From Alkalibacterium kapii (GTDB taxonomy: Bacteria > Bacillota > Bacilli > Lactobacillales > Carnobacteriaceae_A): DNA of 64,000 nt. Below are positions 19,027-28,333 of this stretch, piece by piece. The number at the start of each line of letters is the position of its first letter. The stretch's first letter is position 1. The stretch covers positions 38,125-102,124 of the forward strand of contig NZ_BJUY01000006.1 in NCBI RefSeq assembly GCF_007988865.1, in the 5' to 3' direction. The position numbers and the translations under genes were made by a program. Under the pieces are notes generated by a model, which worked only from the letters and a program-made list of their open reading frames with translations, had not been told where the DNA came from and ran no database searches.

Positions 19027-19869
19027 ATGACTGAATCGATTTTAGCTATCACCGGACCTACGTCGGGAATCGGACGTGCGGCCGTTAAAGAACTCGTAAA
19101 TGACTTTGACCGGATACTTCTGCTGGCTCGCAATATGGAAAAGGCAGCTTATTTGAAACAGGAACTGCTTGAGTTGAATCCTGAGGCAAATCTTGGAATC
19201 ATCGAGTGTGATTTAAGTGTTTTGGATTCTGTGAAACAGGCTGCAGAAAATATCAAGAACAAAGTTAACCACATCGACTGTCTAGTAAACAACGCCGGTA
19301 TCGTATCGACAACGCACAAAAAAAGCGCAGATGGATACGAATTAATGATGGCGACCAATTACATCGGGCCTTTTTTCCTTACTCATGAACTGTTGCCATT
19401 GGTTATGAAAAGTGAACAAAAGCAAGTCGTGGTTGTAACTTCCGGTGCGTATAAGTTTGCACCTATGAAAAAGCCGTTTTTCAAACCGAAACGCTTCAAT
19501 GCTATTTCAGGATACGGACGATCAAAACTTGGGATACTCTATCTGGCTCAGGAATTGCATGAGTTTTATTCAAGAAAAGGTCTGCGAACAACGGCTGTTC
19601 ATCCTGGGGCTGTTTCCACAAATTTAGGCAAAGACAATGTAAGTAGAAAAGTTGCTGATGCTATTTTCGCTCTCTTGGATCCTTTTTTCGTCAGTGTAGA
19701 AGAAGGCAGCCAATCTGTAATCAAAGCCGTCAGGCAACCTGAGAAATACGCTGGTTTTTATTCCAATCAAGGTGAGATTGCGGCAGTCAAGCAATACGGT
19801 AGTGACTTCAAAATGCGTCGTGAATTTATTGATGCAACTTTAGAAGAACTGGATCTAAAAGCCCTTTGA
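19027..19869 (+). CDS. Short-chain dehydrogenase/reductase
   Basis: The protein has 280 residues with a classical SDR layout: TGPTSGIGR (TGxxxGIG) near residue 8, CDLSV near 57, NNAG near 87, VVVTSGAYK near 136 and the active-site YGRSK near 158. It resembles retinol dehydrogenase-like SDRs (the RDH/WWOX type), with HPGAVSTNLG after the catalytic helix. The coenzyme pocket with R in GIGR suggests NADP(H). It is a single gene with its own terminator. The substrate is unknown. Confidence 0.9.
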   Translation: MTESILAITGPTSGIGRAAVKELVNDFDRILLLARNMEKAAYLKQELLELNPEANLGIIECDLSVLDSVKQAAENIKNKVNHIDCLVNNAGIVSTTHKKSADGYELMMATNYIGPFFLTHELLPLVMKSEQKQVVVVTSGAYKFAPMKKPFFKPKRFNAISGYGRSKLGILYLAQELHEFYSRKGLRTTAVHPGAVSTNLGKDNVSRKVADAIFALLDPFFVSVEEGSQSVIKAVRQPEKYAGFYSNQGEIAAVKQYGSDFKMRREFIDATLEELDLKAL

Positions 19870-19911
19870 TTTTGTATCACTATCCGTTTTTCCCCACAGT
19901 TATATACAAGA

Positions 19912-19950
19912 GACCCCTTACTGTTAACAACTATAGTAAGGGGTTCTTTA
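19912..19950 (+). terminator. Terminator after SDR gene
   Basis: ACCCCTTACT (19913-19922) pairs with AGTAAGGGGT (19934-19943), followed by TCTTTATTTTT. Confidence 0.8.
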
Positions 19951-20166
19951 TTTTTACGCTTATTTTTTAAAGCAATTCGTTCTGGCTCCCAGTTTGTTTC
20001 AGAGTATGAATCATTTTCTTATAGAAGATTTCCATCTCCAAAAGTTTCACTTCATGATTATTTGTACCTGAATGACTGAACAGCCTTTATTTATTAGACA
20101 TCCATAGTTTGATTAAGCTAAAATAAGATTACAAATAAAAGACTTTCTATTCTCAGGAGGAATCTT

Positions 20167-21528
20167 ATGCTGCAGTTAAAAGAAATTATCCAGGATGCGT
20201 CCCGCCTGTTCGTGGGCGATGCTGTCCCAGATCAATACTATCAGGATACGTATGTGAAAAATATCAAACCGGTGTATGCCGTTGCTTTACCAAAAACACA
20301 TAAAGAAGTCCAAGAACTCGTCCGCTTTGCCAATGAGAAAGATTTGGTGATCATCGCTCGGGGGGCCGGGACGGGCGTCGCTGGTTCTCAAGTGCCGATC
20401 CAGGGCAACGAATTGATCATCGATGTCCACTTGATGGACAAGATTGTTGAATTGGACGAAGACACTTTAACTCTGACCGTCGAACCAGGTGTGCTGATCG
20501 GTGACCTTCATGATTATGTTGAAAATAAAGGCTATTTCTACCCGCCTGATCCTGCTTCTAAGCATTCAACGATCGGTGGGAATGTGGCAACCAATGCCGG
20601 GGGCCTTCGTGCAGTTAAATACGGTACGACCCGGGATTATGTAAGAGAAATGACTGTCGTCCTACCTGACGGCGAGGAAATGACCTTAGGAAGCTTGAAC
20701 ATTAAGAGCAGTTCAGGTTATGATTTGAAAGATTTGTTTATTGGTTCTGAAGGAACTTTAGGTATCACGACCCGTATTCGTTTGAAACTTATTCCTCTGC
20801 CTAAAGCCAATGTCACGATCCTTCAAGCCTTCGAAACAGCGCAAAAGGCAACCGAAGCGACTCTGGAGATTTTAAAAAGTGGCGTGGATCCTTCAGGCAT
20901 CGAACTTTTTGAACGGTCTGCACTGCATTATGCTGAAGAAAATCTAGGTTACCCTTTAAAATCACAAGTCGGTCAGGCGTATCTCATGATCAGCCTGGAC
21001 GGAAACGATCAAAAAGAACTAGACGGACGCATTGATATTGTGCAGTCTGTAACGAGCGACCTGACGCTGGAGAGTCATGCATTGAATGCTGAGGAAGCGG
21101 AGAAAAACTGGGCACTGCGCGATAATATCCTGCTTGGTTTAACTAAATTTACCGAGTTTGAACTTTTAGATGAAGTGGTGCCGATCAATAAATTTGCGGA
21201 ACTCATTGAATCAACGAAAGCAATGCAGGAAAAACATGGATTGAATGTACTGAATTTCGGCCATGCCGGGGACGGAAATGTTCATACGCTTCTTATGAAA
21301 GATGATTTGACAGAGGAAGAATGGACGGAAAAACGGGCTGCCCTGCTCAAAGATCTTTATCAGAAAGTGGATGAATTGGGTGGACTGCCTTCTGCCGAAC
21401 ATGGTATCGGTATCGTTAAAAAGGAATACATGGGCCGAATGACTCAAACTATCAACCTCGATTATATGAGAAAAATAAAACGTGTCTTTGATCCGGACAA
21501 CCGATTGAACCCAGATAAAGTCTTTTAA
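20167..21528 (+). CDS. FAD-linked 2-hydroxyacid oxidase/dehydrogenase (GlcD-like)
   Basis: The protein has 453 residues. The N-terminal FAD_binding_4 (PCMH) domain includes ARGAGTGVAGS near 61 and PPDPASKHSTIGGNVATNAGG near 120-140. The C-terminal FAD-oxidase domain has GHAGDGNVHTLL near 365 and a PSAEHGIGIVKKEYMG-like motif near 415. This is the glycolate oxidase GlcD / D-lactate dehydrogenase family, using quinone or another acceptor at the membrane face. No GlcE/GlcF partner is adjacent, which favours a single-subunit D-lactate or related 2-hydroxyacid dehydrogenase. An AGGAGG-type ribosome binding site lies 6 bp before the ATG. A D-lactate-forming NAD enzyme is encoded at 35262, but no operon link exists. 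Confidence 0.9.
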   Translation: MLQLKEIIQDASRLFVGDAVPDQYYQDTYVKNIKPVYAVALPKTHKEVQELVRFANEKDLVIIARGAGTGVAGSQVPIQGNELIIDVHLMDKIVELDEDTLTLTVEPGVLIGDLHDYVENKGYFYPPDPASKHSTIGGNVATNAGGLRAVKYGTTRDYVREMTVVLPDGEEMTLGSLNIKSSSGYDLKDLFIGSEGTLGITTRIRLKLIPLPKANVTILQAFETAQKATEATLEILKSGVDPSGIELFERSALHYAEENLGYPLKSQVGQAYLMISLDGNDQKELDGRIDIVQSVTSDLTLESHALNAEEAEKNWALRDNILLGLTKFTEFELLDEVVPINKFAELIESTKAMQEKHGLNVLNFGHAGDGNVHTLLMKDDLTEEEWTEKRAALLKDLYQKVDELGGLPSAEHGIGIVKKEYMGRMTQTINLDYMRKIKRVFDPDNRLNPDKVF

Positions 21529-21534
21529 TAATAA

Positions 21535-21566
21535 AGCACCCAAACCGCTTTAGTGGTTTGGGAGCT
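21535..21566. terminator. Bidirectional hairpin between GlcD-like gene and glyA
   Basis: CCCAAACC pairs with GGTTTGGG, with an outer AGC/GCT extension, between two convergent genes. Confidence 0.75.
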
Positions 21567-21573
21567 TTCGTGT

Positions 21574-22806
21574 TTACTTATATAAAGGAATGCGTTTGGT
21601 TAACTCACGCACAGCTTTTTTAATTTCAGCCAATCTTTCATCGTCGTCTTTATTTTCCAGCGTATCGATGATCAGTTTGGCGACTTGTTTGCTTTGTTCC
21701 TCTTTAAACCCGCGCGTAGTGATCGCAGGTGTGCCTACTCGAATACCACTGGTTTTGAATGGACTGAGTGTTTCAAATGGAATCGTATTTTTATTTACCG
21801 TTATGCCAACTTTGTCCAGCAAGGTTTCTGCCTGTTTTCCATTCATCCCAAAGTCTGTGACTTCGATCAGCAGCAGATGATTGTCGGTTCCCCCGCTGAT
21901 GAGGCGTCCTTTGGAATCACGGAATACTTCGGCCATTGCTTTCGTGTTTGCCTTGATTTGTTTTGTATAGCTTTTAAACTCCGGTTGAAGAGCTTCTTTA
22001 AATGCGACCGCTTTTGCGGCGATCACATGTTCAAGCGGGCCGCCTTGAGTTCCTGGAAAAATAGCACTGTTCAATTTCTTAGCGTATTTTTCTTTAGCCA
22101 GTATCAGTCCGCCGCGAGGACCACGCAGGGTTTTATGCGTCGTACTTGTGATCACATCAGCATATGGGACAGGATCGGGATGTTCGCCTGTCGCGATAAG
22201 CCCTGCGATATGCGCCATATCGACCATCAGTAACGCACCGACTTCATCTGCGATTTCGCGGAATTTAGCGAAGTCGATTGGTCTTGGATAGGCGCTGTAA
22301 CCGGTAATAATCATTTTAGGCTGATGTTTTAAAGCCAACTCCCTGACCTGGTCAAAATCAATTGTTTCTGTTTCTTTGTCAACGCCGTATGGGATAACAT
22401 TGTATAATTTACCACTAAAGTTTACCGGAGAGCCGTGGGTCAAATGCCCGCCATGAGTCAAGTCCATCCCCATATAGGTATCTCCCGGTTCGAGAAAAGC
22501 CTGGAAAACAGCGGCATTGGCTTGTGAGCCTGAATGCGGCTGAACATTTGCATACTCGGCGCCGAATAATTCTTTCACACGATCGATGGCCAAGTTTTCG
22601 ATCACATCAACGAATTCACATCCACCGTAATATCGTTTTCCCGGGTATCCTTCTGCATATTTATTTGTCAAAATACTGCCTTGTGCATCCATAACACCTT
22701 GTGAAACAAAGTTTTCCGAAGCGATCAGTTCAATGTTTTCTTCCTGACGCTTTTTTTCCTTCTCGATCGTTTCAAATATTTCTTTATCATAAATCCTTTG
22801 AATCAT
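21574..22806 (-). CDS. glyA: Serine hydroxymethyltransferase
   Basis: This PLP enzyme interconverts serine and glycine with tetrahydrofolate and supplies one-carbon units. The PLP-binding Lys is in [13 protein letters not shown] near residue 226; ASENF near 30, [13 protein letters not shown] near 50 and HSGSQAN near 93 are family hallmarks. The length of 410 residues is standard. The gene is monocistronic, convergent with the GlcD-like gene and ends at a shared hairpin. A GGAGAAG ribosome binding site precedes the ATG. Confidence 0.98.
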   Translation of the reverse strand: MIQRIYDKEIFETIEKEKKRQEENIELIASENFVSQGVMDAQGSILTNKYAEGYPGKRYYGGCEFVDVIENLAIDRVKELFGAEYANVQPHSGSQANAAVFQAFLEPGDTYMGMDLTHGGHLTHGSPVNFSGKLYNVIPYGVDKETETIDFDQVRELALKHQPKMIITGYSAYPRPIDFAKFREIADEVGALLMVDMAHIAGLIATGEHPDPVPYADVITSTTHKTLRGPRGGLILAKEKYAKKLNSAIFPGTQGGPLEHVIAAKAVAFKEALQPEFKSYTKQIKANTKAMAEVFRDSKGRLISGGTDNHLLLIEVTDFGMNGKQAETLLDKVGITVNKNTIPFETLSPFKTSGIRVGTPAITTRGFKEEQSKQVAKLIIDTLENKDDDERLAEIKKAVRELTKRIPLYK

Positions 22807-22908
22807 TAGCCATCTTCTCCTTCATTCTTCTTACTCTACTAATTATAGTACAATTTAATTCAATTACACAGTTATTCTAAAAAATTGAATCTTTTTAGTC
22901 TCGTGTTC

Positions 22909-23307
22909 TTAATTTCGAATCTTTTCTGAGATCGCTTCGCGAAAATATTTTGGATAACTGGGCATATTTTTTGGAAAGTTACTTTCAGCTTCTGCGAAAG
23001 AAATCGAGTCATCCGATTCGACTGAAAAATAAACCAATCCCTTTCTTTCCTGAGAATCCGACCATTTCAGTGTGCCACTATCTTGATTGATTGCGACATC
23101 TTCAATGACAAGTGTAATGTTTTCTTCATTTTCATGGGCAGCGAGCCATTTGTCTTCAATCGAAGAGCGCTCCTCTTCCCGCAATGCCAAGCGTTCATTG
23201 GATGTTTCCAAACGTGTCTGAAACAGCATTACAACGAAAGCCCCTACAATAATTAAGGCAGCTAATCCCCCGATGACAATACTGATATAAGCAAAAAACT
23301 TTTTCAT
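22909..23307 (-). CDS. Membrane-anchored protein of unknown function
   Basis: The protein has 132 residues if started at the second Met, MKKFFAYISIVIGG, which follows GGAGG at 11 bp; the frame extends six codons further upstream without a ribosome binding site. One N-terminal transmembrane helix (about 5-27) is followed by a charged coiled region (about 30-60) and an outside or cytoplasmic strand-rich domain. There is no lipobox or catalytic motif. It sits alone between glyA and the ornithine cyclodeaminase operon. Confidence 0.65.
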   Translation of the reverse strand: MKKFFAYISIVIGGLAALIIVGAFVVMLFQTRLETSNERLALREEERSSIEDKWLAAHENEENITLVIEDVAINQDSGTLKWSDSQERKGLVYFSVESDDSISFAEAESNFPKNMPSYPKYFREAISEKIRN

Positions 23308-23518
23308 TAACTCTAGTGCCTCCATTAAATAGTTGAAAGTTTAATCTGTATGTCTTTTTATTTTATCACTAATTATAGATTAATCCTATTCAATCCTATT
23401 CAGTTAGTTTCATTTGTTCATTTAATGTAATAAATTGTTACAATCCATTAAAAAGTGAATCACTAATATCATTATTAAACTCTTTATTATCAATATCCAA
23501 AGACATTGTCTAAATAAA

Positions 23519-23550
23519 AAAAGGAGCTTCCGGCTTAGGTTGCTCCTTTT
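23519..23550 (-). terminator. Terminator of the ornithine cyclodeaminase operon
   Basis: AAAAGGAGC pairs with GCTCCTTTT, and the minus strand continues with TTTTTTTATTTA. It lies 24 bp past the last gene. Confidence 0.85.
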
Positions 23551-23573
23551 GCTTGTATTCTGTTTAAAATAAG

Positions 23574-24569
23574 TTAAAACTCAAGTAATGTTCCTATATT
23601 ATTTTTAACAGCCGCTTCGTATATGCGTTGTGCTGTTACTATATCCAAAACGGCATTTCCGGTTGTGTTAAAGAATGTAATTTCCTTTTCTGATTCTCTC
23701 CCTGGGGCTTCTTTATTAATTAAGTCACCCAGTTCACCCGTAACGTCTTCTAAATTAAACATTCCCTTTTCAACAGCTTGAGTGAAATTACCACTTTCCA
23801 CAAGGGCATCTTTTGTGTCACAGTATACTTTACCTGCATTTTGTAAAATCGCCGCATCGATCTCGGCCATTTCAGGAGTGAAGGATCCTACGCCGTTTAT
23901 ATGAGCACCGGATTTCACCCATTCGTTCTCAAATGTTTTGACTGGTGAAGTCGTCACTGATGTAATGACATCAGATTTACGAATTGCTTTTTCAATATCA
24001 GACACAGCCTCGATCGTCGTGCCATATTTTTCACCATAAAGAGAAGTCATTGTCTTGGCAAATGCTTCAGCGCGTTCAAAATCAATATCGAAAACATATA
24101 CAGTTTTAATTGGACGTACCGCTAGTACAGCCTCAAGTTGTGTCTCAGCTTGTCCTCCAGTACCCACTAATGTAAAGACAGAACTATCTTCACGTGCTAG
24201 TAAGTCAGTCGCAGCACCAGCTACAGCTCCTGTACGCAGTCGAGTTAAATATGTCCCATCCATTATCGAACAGACTTGACCTGTTTCAGTGTCAACCAAA
24301 ACCATCGTTGCCGGGACACTTGTCAACCCTTTTTCAATATTTTTAGGGTAGACGCTGACTATTTTAACACCCAAAGCATGAGCTTTTGCTGCATATCCAG
24401 GCATGTAGAGACTTCTGCCCTCTTCTTCTGGAACATCTAGATTGATACGTAAAGGAATATCAACTTCTTCTGCGGAATAAAGAGAAAGTGCATCTTTATC
24501 TGCTTGAATAGCTTCTTTCATTTCAAATACTTGTTTCATTTCTTTTTCTTTTAAAACTCTCATTTCCAT
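23574..24569 (-). CDS. Ornithine cyclodeaminase/mu-crystallin family protein
   Basis: The protein has 331 residues with an NAD-binding fold. LVGTGGQAETQLEAV near 138-152 is the Rossmann loop, and the segment GVKIVSVYPKN near 69-79 and LTRLRTGAVAG near 107-117 are family motifs. The family includes ornithine cyclodeaminase, alanine dehydrogenase of archaea, ketimine reductases and 2,3-diaminopropionate enzymes, so the exact reaction is open. It is the last gene of an operon TrmB-TauE-like-OCD. The linked exporter or importer suggests catabolism or export of an amino acid or imino acid. Confidence 0.88.
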   Translation of the reverse strand: MEMRVLKEKEMKQVFEMKEAIQADKDALSLYSAEEVDIPLRINLDVPEEEGRSLYMPGYAAKAHALGVKIVSVYPKNIEKGLTSVPATMVLVDTETGQVCSIMDGTYLTRLRTGAVAGAATDLLAREDSSVFTLVGTGGQAETQLEAVLAVRPIKTVYVFDIDFERAEAFAKTMTSLYGEKYGTTIEAVSDIEKAIRKSDVITSVTTSPVKTFENEWVKSGAHINGVGSFTPEMAEIDAAILQNAGKVYCDTKDALVESGNFTQAVEKGMFNLEDVTGELGDLINKEAPGRESEKEITFFNTTGNAVLDIVTAQRIYEAAVKNNIGTLLEF

Positions 24570-24607
24570 AATTTAATTCCCTTCCTTTTATGAACTCATT
24601 AAAATTT

Positions 24608-25495
24608 TTAAGCGTCTTTCAAATTAGCTGCTTTTTCTTTACGCAAATCATGGATCATCGAAATAACACTATATAAAATAACGCCTAAAACGACCCACTG
24701 TAAGATGTTTGTGTTCAATCCTTTTACCAAAAATGCAGCCACTAAAACACCGATAACACCAAAAGTTGCAGAGAAAAGTGTGATTTTACGGGAATAAGAA
24801 TTCAGTTTCACGAATTGAATACTTCCTACTGGTACGGAGAACGTGCAAGCACCCATCATGATTGGGAAAGCTACAGCCGGGTTTAAGCCAAATGCATACA
24901 CAGTTGCCATTGTCAGTGCATAAGAACCAATACCGATGTTATTCAAAGCACCGTAAATCATTGATAAAACACCTAGCATGACCAAGCTGAATCCTTGAAG
25001 AGACGTTTTGGTCCCGCCAGAAGGATAGACGCCTAATTTACCAGCTAAAATAAGTCCTCCCGCGACGATCAAGCCGGCAATAACAAACTTCTTGATGGTG
25101 TTCTTAGGTAATTTCACTACGAAACGCGGACTGATATAAGCGCCGACTACTTGTGCTACGATAGGTATAAGTAGAGTAGCGATCCCCACTTCTATAGAAG
25201 AGATGTACGCAAGCGCCATAGCTGCAACCGGTACAACACAAGCCGTGTTTAAAGTACCAGGTAACTTCTTGTCTCCCACCCAATTAGCCTTAGGATATAA
25301 AGAAGCCCCGATAGCAAAATCCGAAATCCCAAAAGTTGAAAGAAAAAAGATAAAAAATTGCGATAGTGCCATAAGGATAGGATTACCGGGTTCATTTACT
25401 AATTCACTTCTATTCCGAGTGAAATCTTTCACAATTTGAAGTATAAAAGAACCATTTACTAAAACAATAAGTGTAAGAATGACAGTTAATAACAT
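24608..25495 (-). CDS. TauE/SafE family permease (operon with OCD)
   Basis: The protein has 295 residues with eight or nine hydrophobic helices. The pattern of two repeats of four helices with glycine-rich turns (FGISDFAIGASLYPK near 55-70, LGVLSMIYGALNNIGIG near 175-190) fits the TauE/SafE family, though the sequence is divergent from the copy at 59288. It lies 38 bp upstream of the ornithine cyclodeaminase-like gene and 33 bp downstream of the regulator gene in the same operon, so it probably moves a substrate or product of that enzyme. Direction and substrate are unknown. Confidence 0.78.
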   Translation of the reverse strand: MLLTVILTLIVLVNGSFILQIVKDFTRNRSELVNEPGNPILMALSQFFIFFLSTFGISDFAIGASLYPKANWVGDKKLPGTLNTACVVPVAAMALAYISSIEVGIATLLIPIVAQVVGAYISPRFVVKLPKNTIKKFVIAGLIVAGGLILAGKLGVYPSGGTKTSLQGFSLVMLGVLSMIYGALNNIGIGSYALTMATVYAFGLNPAVAFPIMMGACTFSVPVGSIQFVKLNSYSRKITLFSATFGVIGVLVAAFLVKGLNTNILQWVVLGVILYSVISMIHDLRKEKAANLKDA

Positions 25496-25528
25496 ATTTA
25501 TTCCTCCAATTTATATATAAATTATATT

Positions 25529-26335
25529 CTACATTGAAAATAAGTTGCGAAGACCCTTCATGTCCTCACCGTATTGATTTTTTATCTGTTCAGGAAAGTT
25601 GTCTATTAAACGCAGACAGTAAGCATCGTGGATGACATACTCACTCGCAAAAAAAGATAGAATCGGGTTTTTTGTATGAATCGCTTTAGGTTTCCCCTTG
25701 AATGGAACGGTCGCATATAAAACATCTGTCTTATCGGATACGATTGTAATCCATCTATGACCAATCTCGTTTAATTTATCTTGTTCAAAGCCATGAGCAT
25801 AATAATTTGACAATGACGTTTTGTATTCTTTGTGACGATCATAAATAATAATGATAACATCGTCCAATTCTTGTTGTTTTTGTTTAATCAGAGTAGTTAG
25901 CTCGTCGTCCAATTCATCTACCCATATCTGAATTAGTAAACTAGACTTAGCTTCCGATACATGCATTTTTATTTTAGAGAGTATGCTTCGCCATTCCTCT
26001 AATTCCCATATTGTATGATTACTTTTTTCCATAGAAATTAAAGCACTTTCCTCTTTAAATGTGGACAACGTCTCTTTGAACGAACTTTCTAAGAGGGCAG
26101 ATAGTTGTTCAGGAGAAATCGCCTGATATAAAGAAGAATTTTCAGCTGTGCTTTGTTCGACAACTCCTTGTGAGACAAGTGTTTCTAAAATGCGATAGAT
26201 TTTAGAACGCGGGACACCAGAAACTTTGCTGAGTTTATAACCGGTGCAAGAACCATTTTGCAGCAAAGCTATATACACTTTAGATTCATATTCTGTAAAT
26301 TTCAATTTCTTTAAAACGTTTACTAAACTTTCCAC
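25529..26335 (-). CDS. TrmB family transcriptional regulator
   Basis: The protein has 268 residues. An N-terminal winged helix is present (LKFTEYESKVYIALLQNGSCTGYKLSKVSGVPRSKIYRILETLVSQG-like, residues 11-57), followed by a coiled segment and a C-terminal effector domain typical of TrmB regulators. The start is GTG at 26335 with AAAGGAT upstream. It heads the operon TrmB-permease-OCD, whose promoter carries a 13-bp palindrome between -35 and -10, so autoregulation is likely. In the family the ligand is usually a sugar; here the neighbours suggest another effector. Confidence 0.9.
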   Translation of the reverse strand: MESLVNVLKKLKFTEYESKVYIALLQNGSCTGYKLSKVSGVPRSKIYRILETLVSQGVVEQSTAENSSLYQAISPEQLSALLESSFKETLSTFKEESALISMEKSNHTIWELEEWRSILSKIKMHVSEAKSSLLIQIWVDELDDELTTLIKQKQQELDDVIIIIYDRHKEYKTSLSNYYAHGFEQDKLNEIGHRWITIVSDKTDVLYATVPFKGKPKAIHTKNPILSFFASEYVIHDAYCLRLIDNFPEQIKNQYGEDMKGLRNLFSM

Positions 26336-26430
26336 ATTAAGATCCTTTCTATAAGTTATTTGTCCTGAGCTCTTAGGAAAAATACTTTTAAAAGTTTAGG
26401 CGATACCATCAGTAGCTCCTAATAATTCAT

Positions 26431-26459
26431 AGTATATTCCGATACTCTTAAAGAGTCAA
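26431..26459 (-). promoter_or_regulatory. Promoter with palindromic operator for TrmB operon
   Basis: On the minus strand TTGACT (complement of 26454-26459) and TATACT (26431-26436) are separated by 17 bp, a near-consensus sigma-A promoter. The palindrome ACTCTTAAAGAGT (26444-26456) overlaps the -35 and spacer, well placed for a repressor, presumably the TrmB protein. Confidence 0.75.
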
Positions 26460-26587
26460 TAGTAAAAGTGAAATATTGCACATTTTTTTATTTTTGAATT
26501 ACATATTTTTACCTTGATTTTATTTTTTATGGAGATTTTTCTTAATTGTAGTTAATTGTGACTAATAGCTAATAAAGCTCAAAATAA

Positions 26588-26619
26588 AACACCTCCTGCT
26601 AACTATAGCAAGAGGTGTT
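26588..26619 (-). terminator. Terminator after RpiR regulator gene
   Basis: AACACCTC and GAGGTGTT form the outer stem and TGCTA/TAGCA the inner stem. The minus strand continues into TTTATTTTGAG. Confidence 0.8.
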
Positions 26620-26623
26620 AGTA

Positions 26624-27427
26624 TTAATCTAAAAGCCTCAACGTTTTGATCCGTTTTTCTAAATACTCAGCGTCATTTAATAAAACATACGTCATTATGT
26701 CCATTATAAAATGTGTAGCGAACTGACTGTTTACAAATTTTTCATTTTGAATTATTGATTTCTGTGATGTAAACAATACAACATCGGCGTATTGTATCAA
26801 TGGTGTATAGTTATGATTCGTTATAGCATAAACTGAAATATTTAAACTATTGGCTAATTCACTTGTCTTCAAAATAGCCGGTGTTTTCCCTGAATTTGAA
26901 AGGACTATAAGAACATCATCTTCATGGAGCAGAGACGTTCGCATCAACATCATATGTGGATCTGTTAAGGCATCTGCGGTGATTCCCATTCGTGTCAATC
27001 GATACTTGAACTCAAGTGCTGTAAGACCAGAATTTCCGATACCACAAATTAATACTTGTCTGGCTTTTTTTATCCCTTTAACGACTGCTGAAACATCTTT
27101 TAAATCAAGCAGTTCCGAAGCGGATTTTGTTAACTGACTATAGTAGTTGGCTATTATATCTGTAACAGTACTTTCATTATTTATAGTATCAGTGATATCT
27201 TCACGGGATATCATTGCCTTGAACTCTCCAAAGCTGCTATAACCTAATTTATTAATTAATCGCGAAACTGATGCGTTGGACGACTCAGTTTTCTCGGAAA
27301 TATCACTTATCCCCATTTTATCGATATCAGTTTTATGATTTTTAATAAAATCTGCTATTTTTTTTTCTGTGGTAGACAGCAATTCTTCACTTTGCATCAA
27401 TCTATTTACAAAAACAAAATCATTCAT
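26624..27427 (-). CDS. RpiR/MurR family transcriptional regulator
   Basis: The protein has 267 residues from the ATG at 27427, selected because AGGAGA precedes it; an upstream in-frame ATG at 27514 has no ribosome binding site. An N-terminal HTH_6 domain (TEKKIADFIKNH, SNASVSRLINKLGYSSFGEFK) is followed by a SIS sugar-phosphate domain at about 105-235 (ICGIGNSGLTALEF, VLSNSGKTPAIL). Such regulators sense phosphosugars. It is a single gene next to PTS-nanE, so N-acetylmannosamine 6-phosphate or a related amino-sugar phosphate is the likely effector. Its probable operators are the GAAAATATTTTC sites before the PTS gene. Confidence 0.9.
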   Translation of the reverse strand: MNDFVFVNRLMQSEELLSTTEKKIADFIKNHKTDIDKMGISDISEKTESSNASVSRLINKLGYSSFGEFKAMISREDITDTINNESTVTDIIANYYSQLTKSASELLDLKDVSAVVKGIKKARQVLICGIGNSGLTALEFKYRLTRMGITADALTDPHMMLMRTSLLHEDDVLIVLSNSGKTPAILKTSELANSLNISVYAITNHNYTPLIQYADVVLFTSQKSIIQNEKFVNSQFATHFIMDIMTYVLLNDAEYLEKRIKTLRLLD

Positions 27428-27572
27428 TTCATCTCTCCTGCCATAATTGAGTGTCAAAGTAAAACGTTTATACTCTCTTTTCTCCTCAGTCATCTTTCTC
27501 AATTTAATGTTCATTATAACATTACCTATTTATTTTTTTCTAGATAGATATTTTATTTTTACTTATCTATAA

Positions 27573-27620
27573 AAAGAGTACCTTCCACAGCAGTTAGACA
27601 CTACAAGGAAAATACTCTTA
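27573..27620 (-). terminator. Terminator after nanE
   Basis: AAGAGTACCTT pairs with AAGG and TACTCTT across a bulge, about 20 bp past the nanE stop, with T-rich sequence following on the minus strand. Confidence 0.6.
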
Positions 27621-27641
27621 CTTTATATCAGTTGTCAGAAA

Positions 27642-28331
27642 TTAGTTGTTCACTCGTTTAATGGAATCAATAAATTTTTTAGCTATAAGTTGTGGTCGTG
27701 TAATGGCACTACCAACGACAACTGAGTGGACACCAATTTCAAAGCATCGTTTCGCTTTTTCGGGTGTATCTATTTTTCCTTCAGCAATCACCGGCACAGA
27801 TACTTTTGCCACGATTTCTTTTAAACGCTCGAAATCATTATCTGCTATGTTATAACCTGCGGATTCTTCAGTGTAGCCCATAAGCGTTGTTGATACACAG
27901 TCAAATCCAATTTTTTCAGCTGATAGCACTTCTTCAACAGTGGATGCATCTGCCATTAGTGGTATCGATGGATACTCCTCTCTGATTTGCTGAACAAATG
28001 CTTCCAGTGATACCCCATGTGGACGCATACGATCTGTAGCATCCAGTGCAATCATATCGCAGCCAGATTCAGCTAGTTCATCTATTTCTTTCATTGTTGC
28101 TGTAATGAATACTTCTGAATCATCGTAATCTCTTTTCACAATACCTATCACAGGTAAATCAGTGGTTTGTTTAATAGCTAAAATATCTTCCTTGGAATTA
28201 GCTCTAATCCCCGATGCCCCAGCCTGATCTGCTGCTGCTGCCATTCGTCCCATTATGAAGGAGCTGTGCAGCGGTTCGTCCTCAAGAGCTTGACACGATA
28301 CGACAAGTCCTGATTTTATTTTATTTAACAT
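27642..28331 (-). CDS. nanE: N-acetylmannosamine-6-phosphate 2-epimerase
   Basis: NanE converts ManNAc-6-phosphate to GlcNAc-6-phosphate. The 229-residue TIM barrel shows family motifs: VSCQALEDEPLHSS near 11-24, AGASGIRAN near 37, PVIGIVKRDY near 55, MIALDAT near 93 and a C-terminal EGKIDTPEKAK with VVGSAITRP. It starts 2 bp after the stop of the PTS permease gene, so the two form an operon. The PTS would import and phosphorylate ManNAc or a similar sugar, and NanE would feed it to the GlcNAc-6-P route. No nanA or nanK is in view, which fits uptake of ManNAc and not intact sialic acid. Confidence 0.95.
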   Translation of the reverse strand: MLNKIKSGLVVSCQALEDEPLHSSFIMGRMAAAADQAGASGIRANSKEDILAIKQTTDLPVIGIVKRDYDDSEVFITATMKEIDELAESGCDMIALDATDRMRPHGVSLEAFVQQIREEYPSIPLMADASTVEEVLSAEKIGFDCVSTTLMGYTEESAGYNIADNDFERLKEIVAKVSVPVIAEGKIDTPEKAKRCFEIGVHSVVVGSAITRPQLIAKKFIDSIKRVNN

Positions 28332-28333
28332 TT

